Positions 15,538 through 25,276 are shown, numbered from the stretch's first letter. The stretch is 41,135 nt of DNA from an uncultured bacterium (GCA_934871445.1 CAKXBD010000002.1:15827-56961), one strand, 5' to 3'. Translations and numbers: made by a program. The notes: a model not told the origin generated them from the sequence alone.

Positions 15538-17633
15538 TCTAATTTTTCAAGGAGCTTCAAATCGATACCCTTTTCGCCGATTTTGATAATTTCGACCTTG
15601 ACTTTATCGCCGATATTGAGAACGTCCTCTACTTGGTTGACGCGCTCGGTAGAAAGTTTGGAAATATGCACCATGCCGTCCTTGCCGGGAGCAAACTCTA
15701 CAAAGGCTCCCACGCGGGAAAGGATTCTCACGACGACGCCGACAAACATATCGCCGACTTCGGGATCGTGCGCAATCGACTGAACGATAGCCTTTGCGCG
15801 TTCCGCGGCGGAAATATCGCCATAGCAGGCGATACATACCGTGCCGTCGTCCTCGATATCGATTTTCGTACCCGTCTGCTCGATAATCTTATTGATGACC
15901 TTACCCTGTTTTCCGACGACGTCCCCGATTTTTTCGGGATTGATTTGGAAGGAAATAATTTTAGGCGCATAGGGAGAAAGCTGGTCATTGACCTGAGGAA
16001 TACACTCCAACATTTTTCCCAGAATAAATCTTCTTCCCTCCTGAGCCTGCGCGATTGCGTCGAGCATAATCTGCTCGGAAATCCCCTTGATTTTAATATC
16101 CATCTGAATGGCGGTAATGCCCTTTTCGGTACCCGCCACCTTGAAGTCCATGTCTCCGAGGAAGTCTTCGAGTCCCTGAATATCCGTCATAATGACATAT
16201 TTTCCGGTATCGGGGTCTTTAATAAGCCCCATGGCGCAGCCCGCCACGGGAGCCTTAATAGGCACGCCGGCGTCCATGAGCGCCATGGTCGAACCGCATA
16301 CGGAAGCCATGGAGGAAGATCCGTTAGAGGAAAGGATATCAGACACCACGCGGATCGCATAGGGGAAATCCGCTTCCGAGGGAATGACGGGAATGAGCGC
16401 GCGTTCCGCAAGAGCGCCATGGCCGATTTCGCGGCGGCCGGGGCTTCTGAGGGGTTTCGCTTCGCCCGTACAGTATCCGGGGAAGTTATATTGGTGCATA
16501 TATCTTTTTTCTTCTTCCTCGTCGAGCCCCTCCATTCTCTGAGCCTCGTCCAGCATGCCGAGCGTACAGGTCGTAAGCGCCTGTGTCTGACCTCTCGTGA
16601 ATACGGCGGAGCCGTGAACTCTGGGCAGAACGCCGTGTTCGCACCAAATGGGGCGAACTTCTTTGAGTCCTCTGCCGTCGGGGCGGATTCCCTTATCGAA
16701 AATCTTGGCGCGGACGATATTTTTCACGATATAATAAATGGAATCCTTGACTTCTCTCGTCTGTTCGGGATAAATGTCCGCAAAGTGCGTAAGGATATCC
16801 GCTTCGGCTTCCGCCTGTCTCTTTTCGCGTTCCTGTCTGTCGAAGGTATCGAGAGCGGCGACCAGCTTATCGTAGCCGTATTCCTTGACGGCGGCATCGA
16901 GATCCTCGGGAATATGGTAGAGCTCCATTTCTCTCTTGGGTTTGCCGACTTCTTTTTGAATCTCCTCGATGAAGGCGCAGACCTTTTTGATTTCCTCGTG
17001 CCCGTACATGATCGCCCCGACCATTTCCGCGTCGGTGACTTCATTTGCGCCCGCTTCGATCATCAAAATCGCGTCCTTGGTGCCCGCGAGAGAAAGGTGA
17101 ATAGAGCTCTTTTCCTTTTCCGCGACGGTCGGATTGATGATATATTTTCCGTCGATGCAGCCCACGATGACCGAACCCGTGGGTCCCGCCCAAGGAATAT
17201 CGGAAACGGACAGCGCCACAGACGAACCGATCATGGCGAGGGGTTCGGGAGCGATGTCGGGATCGACGGAAAGCGCGGTAGCGACTACTACGACGTCGTT
17301 GAAAATTCCCTTCGGGAAAAGGGGACGGATAGGACGGTCGATGAGGCGCGCGACGAGGATAGCTTTATCGGAAGCGCGTCCCTCTCTCTTTTTGAAGCCG
17401 CCGGGAATTTTTCCGACCGCGAACATTTTTTCTTCATAATCGACGGACAGGGGGAAGAAATCCATTCCCTCTCTGGGCTGTTCCGCCATACAGACGGTGA
17501 CGTTCACCACCGTTTCGCCGCAGCGGATAAGGCAGGCGCCGTTGGCCTGTTCGGCATATTTTCCGATTTCTACGGTCAGTTCTCTGCCCGCGTAGTCCGT
17601 TTTGAAAACCCTGTAATTGTCTAAAGATGGCAT
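15534..17633 (-). CDS. pnp: Polyribonucleotide nucleotidyltransferase (PNPase)
   Basis: PNPase is a phosphorolytic 3'-5' exoribonuclease and a core mRNA decay enzyme. The 699-residue protein shows two RNase PH-like domains (about 1-145 and 310-545) around a helical linker, then a KH domain (about 550-610, NPEKIGDVVGKQGKVINKII). It ends with an S1 domain (about 620-690, VGDMFVGVVVRILSRVGAFVEF). AAGGAG precedes the ATG. It lies downstream of rpsO in the conserved rpsO-pnp order, with a 191-base leader that could host autoregulation as known in other bacteria. Confidence 0.98.
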   Translation of the reverse strand: MPSLDNYRVFKTDYAGRELTVEIGKYAEQANGACLIRCGETVVNVTVCMAEQPREGMDFFPLSVDYEEKMFAVGKIPGGFKKREGRASDKAILVARLIDRPIRPLFPKGIFNDVVVVATALSVDPDIAPEPLAMIGSSVALSVSDIPWAGPTGSVIVGCIDGKYIINPTVAEKEKSSIHLSLAGTKDAILMIEAGANEVTDAEMVGAIMYGHEEIKKVCAFIEEIQKEVGKPKREMELYHIPEDLDAAVKEYGYDKLVAALDTFDRQEREKRQAEAEADILTHFADIYPEQTREVKDSIYYIVKNIVRAKIFDKGIRPDGRGLKEVRPIWCEHGVLPRVHGSAVFTRGQTQALTTCTLGMLDEAQRMEGLDEEEEKRYMHQYNFPGYCTGEAKPLRSPGRREIGHGALAERALIPVIPSEADFPYAIRVVSDILSSNGSSSMASVCGSTMALMDAGVPIKAPVAGCAMGLIKDPDTGKYVIMTDIQGLEDFLGDMDFKVAGTEKGITAIQMDIKIKGISEQIMLDAIAQAQEGRRFILGKMLECIPQVNDQLSPYAPKIISFQINPEKIGDVVGKQGKVINKIIEQTGTKIDIEDDGTVCIACYGDISAAERAKAIVQSIAHDPEVGDMFVGVVVRILSRVGAFVEFAPGKDGMVHISKLSTERVNQVEDVLNIGDKVKVEIIKIGEKGIDLKLLEKLD

Positions 17634-17784
17634 TGTAAAATTCTCCTTAACTCGATTCTTTTTTTGTTCTTGTCCTTACCGCCGCCCGACGGCAAGGGGT
17701 GAAGCCGATGCGCGCGTTCCGAATTTTCCCGTTTCGGAAATCCGTTTCCCCCTGTTCGGAAAGAGTCGATACACACACATCGAC

Positions 17785-17814
17785 AAAAAAGAGCGGATTA
17801 AAATAACCCGCCCT
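17785..17814 (-). terminator. Terminator after rpsO
   Basis: On the minus strand GGGCGGGTTA pairs with TAATCCGCTC (two G-U pairs) and is followed by TTTTTT. It lies just after the rpsO stop, so pnp transcription depends on read-through or on an undetected promoter in 17634-17784. Confidence 0.85.
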
Positions 17815-17824
17815 TTCGTGCCGC

Positions 17825-18079
17825 TTATTTTCTTAAATTGAGCGCTTCGATAATCGCTCTGTAACGCGCGATGTCTTTTTCTTTAAGGTAATCCAAAAGA
17901 CCGCGGCGTTTACCGACCATCTTCAAAAGACCGCGGCGGGAATGGTTGTCCTGCTTGTGGGATTGAAGGTGCTCGTTGAGGTGATTGATTCTCTCGGTGA
18001 GAAGCGCGATCTGAACCTCGGGGGAACCCGTATCGCCCTCGTGCGTTGCGAATTTTGCGATAATTTCTTTCTTTTCCAT
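17825..18079 (-). CDS. rpsO: 30S ribosomal protein S15
   Basis: S15 is an early 16S rRNA-binding protein of the small subunit. The 84-residue product has the full helical core, with ATHEGDTGSPEVQIALLTER, HKQDNHSRRGLLKMVGKRR and YLKEKDIARY. It is slightly short at the N-terminus compared with the usual 88-89. TAGGAGG lies nine bases before the ATG. The leader is about 75 bases, long enough for S15 autogenous control, but I cannot show a specific fold. Confidence 0.98.
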   Translation of the reverse strand: MEKKEIIAKFATHEGDTGSPEVQIALLTERINHLNEHLQSHKQDNHSRRGLLKMVGKRRGLLDYLKEKDIARYRAIIEALNLRK

Positions 18080-18161
18080 TTGCGTTTATCCTCCTATGGA
18101 ATTTATCCCGAACCTCTAAGCCGAACGTGGAGAATCGTCCCGCTTGGCGGCCGTTATTATT

Positions 18162-18190
18162 ATTTTAGCATATTCTTGTCCGAATGTAAA
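18162..18190 (-). promoter_or_regulatory. Promoter of rpsO
   Basis: On the minus strand TTTACA (18190-18185) and TAAAAT (18167-18162) are 17 bases apart, with TATGC just upstream of the -10. The -35 touches the hemZ stop at 18191. Confidence 0.78.
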
Positions 18191-19573
18191 TCAAATTTGC
18201 CCGAAAAATTTGTTTTTTCTTTCGATTGTTTCGTCGATTTTTCCGATATACGTTTTCAGATCCTTTTGAGAAGCGAATCTCTCGATTCGGTTTTCGGCGT
18301 TGAACACTCTTTTGGAAACGGCGTTCGCGCCCGCGGCGAGATTGTCCGCCGTCTCCTCCATGATGTCTATGTTATATACGCAGGCTTTCCCGGGCTTGGT
18401 CCAGCCCACGTTCTCGTTATTGCCCGCCTGATATTTCTGTCGGTACATATAATACGGAACATATCCCGCCTCCCGCAGAATTTTTCTCGACGCGGCGATC
18501 ATATCCGAAACGACGGGATTTTCGAGATAGGAGCACTCCTCTTTGAGTTTGGCTCCCGATTTGAGACAAAGGCAGTGCACGGTGATGTTGTCCGCGCCCG
18601 TTTTCACCGCTTCCCGAACACTGAACGAAAATTCCTCGAAGCTCTCGTCCGTCAATCCCGCGATGAGATCGGCATTGATTTCAAAACCGAATTTCGCCGC
18701 CATATCGAAGGCGCGATAGAGGTCGGCGGCCGTATGCCTGCGCCCGATGCGTTCGAGCGTCTTATCCGAAAAGCTCTGCGGATTGACGCAGATTCTCGTA
18801 ACCCCGTAATTTTTCAACAGTGCCAATTTTTCCTCGGTGAATACGTCGGGTCGTCCCGCCTCCACCGTGTATTCGCAAGTCGAATCGCGCACCTTTTCCA
18901 CGGCCTTCAAGACTCTTTCGAGGTCATCCGCTTCCAAAACCAAAGGAGTTCCGCCGCCGATATACACGCTGCGGAGCTTTCCGACGAGCGGTCTGCAAGC
19001 GGCGATTTCCCTTTCGAGACAATCGAGATAGGAGGGCAGAAACTGCCGCGTTTTATCGATGGGCGCCGTGATAAAGGAACAGTAGGAACACTTCGTGGGA
19101 CAAAAGGGAATCGAAACGAAAAAATCGGTGTTTCCGTCCTTCTTTTCGTATATTCCCTCCTGCGCTCTCAATACTTCCTCCACGAGAGAAATATTTTCCT
19201 CGCTCACCCGCATTTTTTCAAAGAGCGCTCGAAAATCCCTCCCCGACTCTCTTTCCATATACGCGAGCTTCGTGGGCCTGATCCCCGTCAAAGCTCCCCA
19301 AGGCATCTTTTCTTGATATAAGTCGCTTAAAATCGCATACAGTCCCAGCTTTCCGAAGCGCCGTTCCATGCGTTTATATTCTATCTCGCCGCTTACCTGT
19401 TCCTCGTCCTCAAAGGAATACTCTTTTCCGTCCACGGAGAAACGGTTATAAAATACGCCGTCTCGATAGACAAAGGAATGTGCGACGTTCTCGGGTCGTG
19501 CTTCAAACAGCCGCACGACGTCCATGAGCTCGTTTTCCAAAAACTTGCAATCGGTTTTGAGTATCGTTTCCAT
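18191..19573 (-). CDS. hemZ: HemZ-type radical SAM coproporphyrinogen dehydrogenase-like protein
   Basis: This is a 460-residue radical SAM protein of the HemN/HemZ family. An N-terminal HemZ-specific region (about 1-145, including WGALTGIRPTKL) precedes the cluster motif CPTKCSYC (C158, C162, C165). Next come GGGTPLVLEADDLERVL and FSDKTLERIGRRHTAADL, typical of coproporphyrinogen III oxidase-like proteins. No other heme genes lie nearby, so heme synthesis is only inferred from the family; HemZ-like enzymes of uncertain role are widespread in Clostridia. It is the last gene of the rel-MBL-hemZ run, 19 bases after the hydrolase. Confidence 0.88.
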   Translation of the reverse strand: METILKTDCKFLENELMDVVRLFEARPENVAHSFVYRDGVFYNRFSVDGKEYSFEDEEQVSGEIEYKRMERRFGKLGLYAILSDLYQEKMPWGALTGIRPTKLAYMERESGRDFRALFEKMRVSEENISLVEEVLRAQEGIYEKKDGNTDFFVSIPFCPTKCSYCSFITAPIDKTRQFLPSYLDCLEREIAACRPLVGKLRSVYIGGGTPLVLEADDLERVLKAVEKVRDSTCEYTVEAGRPDVFTEEKLALLKNYGVTRICVNPQSFSDKTLERIGRRHTAADLYRAFDMAAKFGFEINADLIAGLTDESFEEFSFSVREAVKTGADNITVHCLCLKSGAKLKEECSYLENPVVSDMIAASRKILREAGYVPYYMYRQKYQAGNNENVGWTKPGKACVYNIDIMEETADNLAAGANAVSKRVFNAENRIERFASQKDLKTYIGKIDETIERKNKFFGQI

Positions 19574-19592
19574 GCCTTTCCCGCGCGCTCCC

Positions 19593-20240
19593 TTATGCGT
19601 CTTTCAAAAAAGGATTTTTCCGCCGTTCTTCGTCCAATGCGGTATCTTCCTCGTGACCGGGAAACACGGGATAATCCCCGTCGAGGGCGGAAAGCTTTTT
19701 CAGACTTTCCCGAAGCTCCCCGACATTCCCCGTCGGGAAATCCGTCCGACCGACGCTGCCCGCAAAGAGCGTATCTCCCGTAAACAGAGCGGCTTTTTCC
19801 TTCGTCTCTCGTGCCATTCCCTCATCCCGTATAAGATAGCACATTCCCCCCGCCGTATGTCCGGGCGTGGAAATCGCCCGAACGGAAAGGCCGCAGACGT
19901 TCAGAATTTCCTCGTCCCGCAGCGTTCCGTCCACCGTAAACGGAACACGGGAAATACCGGCCATGTCGAATAAATCCGCTCCCGTCCCGACGAGCGCTTT
20001 TTCCTTTTCCGAACAAAAAATTTTCGCGCCCATCGCTTGGAGGGCGGCGGCGCCGCCCACATGGTCGAAATGTGCGTGCGTCAAAAGCACGCAGACGGGG
20101 GTAAGAGAACGTTTCTTCAATTCTTCGGCGATTCTCGGCTGAGCGGGATCTACGACGACGGCAAGCCCTGCACAGGCGTCGCAGGTCACGATATAGGAAT
20201 TAGCGGCAAATCCTTTCGGATAAATTTTTTCTACTTTCAT
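19593..20240 (-). CDS. MBL-fold metallohydrolase (glyoxalase II-like)
   Basis: This is a 215-residue metallo-beta-lactamase-fold enzyme with the dinuclear metal motif THAHFDH (about 54-60). Further ligands are in STPGHTAGG (about 126-134), FTGDTLFAGSVGR (about 152-164) and FPGHEEDT near 193, ending ERRKNPFL. This is the small hydroxyacylglutathione hydrolase-like/YcbL group. The substrate is unknown, and Clostridia often lack glutathione. It lies eight bases after rel, a frequent neighbourhood in Bacillota. Confidence 0.92.
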   Translation of the reverse strand: MKVEKIYPKGFAANSYIVTCDACAGLAVVVDPAQPRIAEELKKRSLTPVCVLLTHAHFDHVGGAAALQAMGAKIFCSEKEKALVGTGADLFDMAGISRVPFTVDGTLRDEEILNVCGLSVRAISTPGHTAGGMCYLIRDEGMARETKEKAALFTGDTLFAGSVGRTDFPTGNVGELRESLKKLSALDGDYPVFPGHEEDTALDEERRKNPFLKDA

Positions 20241-20248
20241 AAAATTCT

Positions 20249-22396
20249 CTATGACAAAGAAGTGATGCGGTGTACGTCGTAAATGCGTTTATCCGCGCGC
20301 AATTTTTTAAGCAGCATATCCACGTCGGCGACGTCGGTCAGACTGACAGAGGCCTCCAAAACGGCGTCCTTGTTCTTGTCTATGCGCCCGTTGACGGCGG
20401 TAATCGACAATTTCATATCCGAGACGACGCCGGATAAAACGGACAGAGCGGCGCCCTGATCGGTGGCGCGAATCATAATATTCGCGTTATAGCGATGCTT
20501 GTCGTGTACTTCTTTATTCCACGCGGCGGGGAGAAGTCTCCCTTCGTCCACGCCGTGAATGTTAGGACAGTCGGCGCGGTGAATGACGACGCCGCGGCCG
20601 CGGGAGGTATAGCCGACGATTTTATCGCCGGGAACGGGAGAACAACAGCCTGCGAACCGAACGAGAAGTCCGGACTGTCCGTTTACGAGCACGCCACCCG
20701 GCGTGCGGCCTCCGCCGTCCCCCGCATGTACCTCGAACGGCTTGGGCATTTCCCGCTTATAGAAGTCTATCAGCTTGAACAGCACCTGATTGACGGATAC
20801 GGAGCCGTACCCCACGGCCGCGAACATTTCGTCGCGGGAACCGAAGGAATAGCGTTCGGAAATGCGCTTGAAGCTCTCGTCCGTAAGGAGAGCGGAGAGG
20901 GTATATCCTCTTTTTTTGGCTTCTTCTTCCAATCTTGCCTGCCCGATGCGGATATTGTCCTCTTTGAGCTCGTTTTTATAGAACTGTTTGATTTTGGCCT
21001 TTGCGCTGGACGATTTAATGAATTTCAGCCAGTCGCGGGAAGGGCCTTTTGAATTGGGAGAGGTAATAATCTCGACCACGTCTCCCACTTCCAGAGTGGT
21101 GGACAGAGGAACGATTTTGGAATTGACGCGCGCGCCCGTGCAGCGGTTTCCGACCTCCGAGTGAATGGCATAGGCAAAATCGACGGGAGTCGCACCGGGA
21201 GGCAGGGAAATGACCTTTCCGCGCGGTGTAAAGACGAGCAGCTCGTCGCTGTAAAGTTCGGTTTTGAGGGCGTCGAGGAACTCGCGGGAATCTTTGACGG
21301 CGCCCTGCCATTCCATGACTTCCCTGAGCCATGTGAGTTTGTTTTCGAAATTGGTATTTTCGTCCTCCGAGCGCCCCTCTTTATACTTCCAGTGCGCCGC
21401 GATACCGAATTCGGCGATACGGTGCATTTCCTCGGTCCGAATCTGAATTTCAAAAGGCTGACCGAATCTCGTCATGACCGTGGTATGCAGAGACTGATAT
21501 TTGTTAGGTTTCGGGTTTGCGATATAGTCTTTGATTCGGCCGGGGAAAGGCTTCCAGCGCTCGTGAATTTCCCCGAGTACGGTATAACATTCCCTGACGT
21601 CCTTGACGATGACGCGGACGGCGGTAAGGTCGTAAATCTGGTCGAGGGATTTTCCCTTATTCTTCATCTTTTTATAGATGGAATAGAAGTGCTTGGGACG
21701 CCCGAACACCTCGCCCGTAATCCCGTCGGCGGCCATCAGTTCCTTGATTTCCTTGACGATATTATTGACGAACTCCCGCCGTTCGGAAAGTTTCTCGTTG
21801 ATGTGAACGACGAGATATTCATAGGCTTCGGGATCGAGATATTTGAGGCATAAATCCTCTAACTCGCACTTGATCTGCGAAATACCCAAACGCCCTGCGA
21901 GCGGCGTGTAAATATCCAGTGTTTCCTTCGCCATTTTCTGCTGTCTTTCGGGCGAGAGGAAATTGAGGGAACGCATATTGTGAAGCCTGTCGGCCAATTT
22001 GATGATGATGACGCGAATATCTTTCGCCATGGCGACGAAAATTTTCCGAAAATTTTCCGCCTCTTCCTGTTCCTGGGACTCGAACACGATTTTATCGAGC
22101 TTGGTGACTCCGCTAACAAGCTCCAAAATCTCGTCTCCGAATTCGCGTTTGATGTCATCTTCGGTGACGGGCGTATCCTCTATGGCGTCGTGCAAAAGAG
22201 CGGCCGCGACCGTGGGTGCGTCGAGCCCCAGCTCCATGAGAATGAGCGCGACGGCGCAAGGGTGGATAAAGTACGGCTCGCCCGAAGCCCGCTTTTGATT
22301 GGCATGAGCCTCTTTGGCGTAGTCGTAGGCTTTCAGGAGCATTTCTTTATCCTTTCCGCCATATAACTCGTTTATTTTATTCCAGGTCGTGATCAT
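20249..22396 (-). CDS. rel: Bifunctional (p)ppGpp synthase/hydrolase Rel
   Basis: Rel makes and degrades the stringent-response alarmone (p)ppGpp. The 715-residue protein has an N-terminal HD hydrolase domain (ALLHDAIEDT, HD at 69-70) and a RelA/SpoT synthetase domain (about 225-340, YDLTAVRVIV and KDYIANPKPNKYQSLHTTV). It continues with a TGS domain (about 385-445), a Cys-containing zinc-finger-like region near 590, and a C-terminal ACT domain (about 640-710). All parts look intact, so both activities are expected. It sits 51 bases after recJ, and the recJ-rel-MBL-hemZ run may be one transcript. Confidence 0.97.
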   Translation of the reverse strand: MITTWNKINELYGGKDKEMLLKAYDYAKEAHANQKRASGEPYFIHPCAVALILMELGLDAPTVAAALLHDAIEDTPVTEDDIKREFGDEILELVSGVTKLDKIVFESQEQEEAENFRKIFVAMAKDIRVIIIKLADRLHNMRSLNFLSPERQQKMAKETLDIYTPLAGRLGISQIKCELEDLCLKYLDPEAYEYLVVHINEKLSERREFVNNIVKEIKELMAADGITGEVFGRPKHFYSIYKKMKNKGKSLDQIYDLTAVRVIVKDVRECYTVLGEIHERWKPFPGRIKDYIANPKPNKYQSLHTTVMTRFGQPFEIQIRTEEMHRIAEFGIAAHWKYKEGRSEDENTNFENKLTWLREVMEWQGAVKDSREFLDALKTELYSDELLVFTPRGKVISLPPGATPVDFAYAIHSEVGNRCTGARVNSKIVPLSTTLEVGDVVEIITSPNSKGPSRDWLKFIKSSSAKAKIKQFYKNELKEDNIRIGQARLEEEAKKRGYTLSALLTDESFKRISERYSFGSRDEMFAAVGYGSVSVNQVLFKLIDFYKREMPKPFEVHAGDGGGRTPGGVLVNGQSGLLVRFAGCCSPVPGDKIVGYTSRGRGVVIHRADCPNIHGVDEGRLLPAAWNKEVHDKHRYNANIMIRATDQGAALSVLSGVVSDMKLSITAVNGRIDKNKDAVLEASVSLTDVADVDMLLKKLRADKRIYDVHRITSLS

Positions 22397-22447
22397 ATCT
22401 TACCCCTTTGTATTTCCTCCGCCGTTTCGACTTTTACATAACGGCCG

Positions 22448-24775
22448 TTATTCCTCTTGCAGAATACAGATTTTTCTATAAATCGCGGAATCGTTCAAAT
22501 CTGCTTTGACGCCGCGATACACGATGAGCTTTCCTTCTCCGAATGCTACGAGGCCCAATTCCTCGAATACGTTCAGGGCGAAAATGAACTCTCTCTTGTC
22601 GAATCCCAGCGCTCCGCAGGCGAATGCGAGTTCTTCCGCGGTTTCCCCGCTCAAAGAATTGACCTGCCGCCGAAGCGCCGAGAAAATTTCCAAAAGGCTT
22701 TCCCGCCGCGTATCCAAGCCCGAAAACATTTTATAGCCGCAGATTTCCCGATTAACGTATACTTTTCTGCCCTCCAAAGCGGCGATATTGAAATCGGAGG
22801 GAGTGTCGAGGAAGATAAAATCCCGAAATCCGCCTATATCCGCATCGGCGGAAGGAGAAACGATAAGATTATTCGCGAGATTTTTCGAAGAAGGATAAAA
22901 CAGGTCGCACCCGAATCCTTCGAGATTTTTATAAAATTTCAGCGTCCGCCTGTCCGAAGCGACGAGACAGAGCCCGTAAGCACATTCGGCCCTTTTTTCA
23001 TCTATCAGCTTTTCCGTCTCCGCCGTCGTAAGGAATACGGGGTTCACCGCGACGGACGGCGCATAGGAACGCGCCACCGAATTGGCGAAAATGCTCTCCG
23101 CCGCGCCCCGTCCCGTTCTCCCGTCGTAAACGAGCTCGCGGATAAAACCCTTGATGTATTCCCGTCCCTTGAATTTGGAGATATTGATTTCAAAGACGAA
23201 TTTCTTCTCGACGTCACTCTCCACCAATTTCAGATTTTTCGCCCCCGAAAAATACATAAGCTCTATATAATCGCTCTTGACGGAAAGGTGCGGAGACATA
23301 TATTTCAGCTGTCGAGCAGAACACGCCCCCGCGCAAATGGAAAAGAGCGGTCTGCGGTGCCCTACGCCGTAAGGCTCCATGGCGTTCAATTCCCGCGCGA
23401 ATTTCTCGGGGAAGGGCTCGGAAATTTCTTCGCTGACGTAAATACGCTGTTCGAAATCCTCCTCGGTGTACGAACGCCTGATTTCTTCGTTCAAAGCCGC
23501 TTCCAGCTTATCGAAATTCTCTTCCGCGAGATTGATGCCCGCCGCTTGCGCGTGTCCGCCGAACTCGGAAATATATTCCGAGCAATTTTTGAGCGCATTG
23601 AAAATATTGACGTTTTCGATACTGCGAGCACTTCCCTTCAACATATTGCCGTGATGCACGAACAGGAGCGTAGGGCGGTTGTATTCTTCGGCGATTCTCG
23701 CCGCGACGATCCCGACGAATCCGGAATTCCAGCTCTCATCGGAAAGCATGATGACGTAACCGTAAGCGCCCTTTTTTGCAAGCTTTGCCTTTGCGGAGGC
23801 GTACAGCTCGTCGCAGCATTTCTGACGTTCGGTGTTATAGGCGCACAGCTTCGCCGCAAGGTGCAGAATTTCGCTCTCATCCTCGGAAACGAATAACTGA
23901 AAGGCGGCGCGAGCGTCTCCCATTCGCCCCGCGGCATTGATGCGCGGAGCGATCGTAAATGCTAGATTTTGCGCGGTCACGGCGTCATAAGTTTTTCCCA
24001 TTAAAGCGGAAAAACAGCTTCGCGGGCGCGGAGTATTGAACAATTTGAGCCCCTCGGTCACTATATCCCGATTTTCTCCGAGGAGAGGAACGCTGTCCGC
24101 GACGGTCGCCAAAGCGGCAAAATCCAATAATTTGTACGCATTCTCGCCGATCAGGGCGCAGGCCAGCTTAAACGCAACACCCGCTCCGCAGAGATTGTCG
24201 TAGGGATAATCGTCCTGCAATTTGGGATTGATGACGACGCAATCGGGCAAAATTTCCGGCAATTCATGATGATCCGTGACGATTACATCCGCTCCCAGCT
24301 CGTAAATATATTGCGTTTCTTTCGCGCAGGAAATACCGCAGTCCACGGTAATAAACAATTCCGGCTGACAATCGTCGAAAATTCTGTCCACCGCTTCTAT
24401 ACTCAACCCGTATCCGTCCGCACGTTCGGGAACGTAAATATGCGCTTCTATGCCGAATTCTTTCAAGGCATGATACATAATGGCGGAGGCACAAATTCCG
24501 TCCGCGTCGTAGTCGCCGAACACCGCGACCGTCTTTCCCTCTTCTCTCGCGGAAACGAGCATATCCACCGCCTCTTTCATCCCCTTCATGAGCATGGGGG
24601 AAAGAAAGTTGAGGCGGGAAGGGTGCATGAATTTATAAATTTTCTCCGCGTCGTCCACACCCCGCGCGTAGAGAATACGCACGATATGTTCCGTCAATCC
24701 CGTCTCCTCGGAAAGTTTGGCGATTTTATTGAGTTGTTCCTCCGAAAATACATATTCGGGAACGATTTTTTTCAT
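22448..24775 (-). CDS. recJ: Single-stranded DNA exonuclease RecJ
   Basis: RecJ is a 5'-3' single-strand exonuclease in recombination and mismatch repair. The 775-residue protein carries the DHH phosphoesterase motifs GDYDADGICASAIM, TVDCGISC and VIVTDHHELP. It also has the DHHA1 motif region GGHAQAAGINLAEENF near 400. An extended C-terminal part of about 200 residues follows the OB-fold, as in many Bacillota RecJ proteins. The ATG is preceded by AAGGAA. Upstream lies a 501-base non-coding stretch with tandem repeats, so its promoter is not obvious. Confidence 0.95.
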   Translation of the reverse strand: MKKIVPEYVFSEEQLNKIAKLSEETGLTEHIVRILYARGVDDAEKIYKFMHPSRLNFLSPMLMKGMKEAVDMLVSAREEGKTVAVFGDYDADGICASAIMYHALKEFGIEAHIYVPERADGYGLSIEAVDRIFDDCQPELFITVDCGISCAKETQYIYELGADVIVTDHHELPEILPDCVVINPKLQDDYPYDNLCGAGVAFKLACALIGENAYKLLDFAALATVADSVPLLGENRDIVTEGLKLFNTPRPRSCFSALMGKTYDAVTAQNLAFTIAPRINAAGRMGDARAAFQLFVSEDESEILHLAAKLCAYNTERQKCCDELYASAKAKLAKKGAYGYVIMLSDESWNSGFVGIVAARIAEEYNRPTLLFVHHGNMLKGSARSIENVNIFNALKNCSEYISEFGGHAQAAGINLAEENFDKLEAALNEEIRRSYTEEDFEQRIYVSEEISEPFPEKFARELNAMEPYGVGHRRPLFSICAGACSARQLKYMSPHLSVKSDYIELMYFSGAKNLKLVESDVEKKFVFEINISKFKGREYIKGFIRELVYDGRTGRGAAESIFANSVARSYAPSVAVNPVFLTTAETEKLIDEKRAECAYGLCLVASDRRTLKFYKNLEGFGCDLFYPSSKNLANNLIVSPSADADIGGFRDFIFLDTPSDFNIAALEGRKVYVNREICGYKMFSGLDTRRESLLEIFSALRRQVNSLSGETAEELAFACGALGFDKREFIFALNVFEELGLVAFGEGKLIVYRGVKADLNDSAIYRKICILQEE

Positions 24776-24797
24776 CTTTATTCCTTATTCTTTGACT

Positions 24798-25067
24798 CCG
24801 TATACGTTCGCGCTTTCGGATTCTCATTTTGTCCGTTCGCTTCCCGTTCTCGGCTCCTGTCAGGCCGTTTTACCCGTTTATTTCCTGTTCTTCGGATTCT
24901 ATCGGGCCGTTTTATCCGCTTACTTCTCGTTTTCGGGTTCTGTCGAGCCGTTTTATCCGCTTACTTCTCGCTTCCGGATTCTGTTGTTCCGTTTTATTCG
25001 TTTACTTCTCGCTTTCGGCTTCTATCGATCCGTTTTATCCGTTTGCTTCTGCTCCTTGGGGCTTTTG
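24798..25067. repeat. 41-bp tandem repeat tract between secF and recJ
   Basis: This is most of the 501-base gap 24776-25276. Units begin with CCG at 24798, 24833, 24865, 24907, 24948, 24989 and 25030. The intervals are 35, 32, 42, 41, 41 and 41 bases. The three best copies share CCGTTTTATYCGYTTACTTC followed by TCG. A 41-base unit does not keep a reading frame, so the tract is not a coding repeat. It would be transcribed in the recJ leader or the secF 3' region. Confidence 0.85.
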
Positions 25068-25146
25068 TTTTCTTGTTCGCTGCCACTCCGAAGTTATCGA
25101 TTTCGCTCTTTTGCAAGGACAGATTTTCTCTGCCTTTATCAAAGAA

Positions 25147-25180
25147 AAGAGCGGGCGGGAATAAAGCCCTCCCGCCCATC
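25147..25180 (-). terminator. Terminator after secF (second hairpin)
   Basis: On the minus strand GGGCGGGA pairs with TCCCGCCC around a nine-base loop, followed by GCTCTTTTCTTT. It lies about 100 bases after the secF stop. Confidence 0.75.
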
Positions 25181-25195
25181 ACTTTGCACAATAGC

Positions 25196-25220
25196 CGCAA
25201 AAGGACCGTCTCCGGTCCTT
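25196..25220 (-). terminator. First hairpin after secF
   Basis: On the minus strand AAGGACCG-GAGA-CGGTCCTT is followed by TTGC. The tetraloop stem is perfect but the T-run is short, so it may be a partial terminator or 3'-end stabiliser ahead of the stronger one. Confidence 0.6.
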
Positions 25221-25276
25221 CGCCGCCGCCAAAATCCGGCCTTATTTGTCCTTATTTTTCCATGAAGCGCATGTCA

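Noticed and set aside
15633..17624. Long open frame on the plus strand opposite pnp (663 codons)
   Set aside because: It is a shadow of pnp: pnp matches PNPase along its full length, while this frame shows no domain, ribosome site or promoter.
17634..17784. Riboswitch or defined autoregulatory leader ahead of pnp
   Set aside because: Only a weak imperfect hairpin is visible (CCTTGCCGTC region); no known riboswitch core could be recognised.
24798..25067. Possible CRISPR array from the 41-bp repeats
   Set aside because: The shared core is only about 23 bases and the rest of each unit also recurs, so there are no unique spacers.
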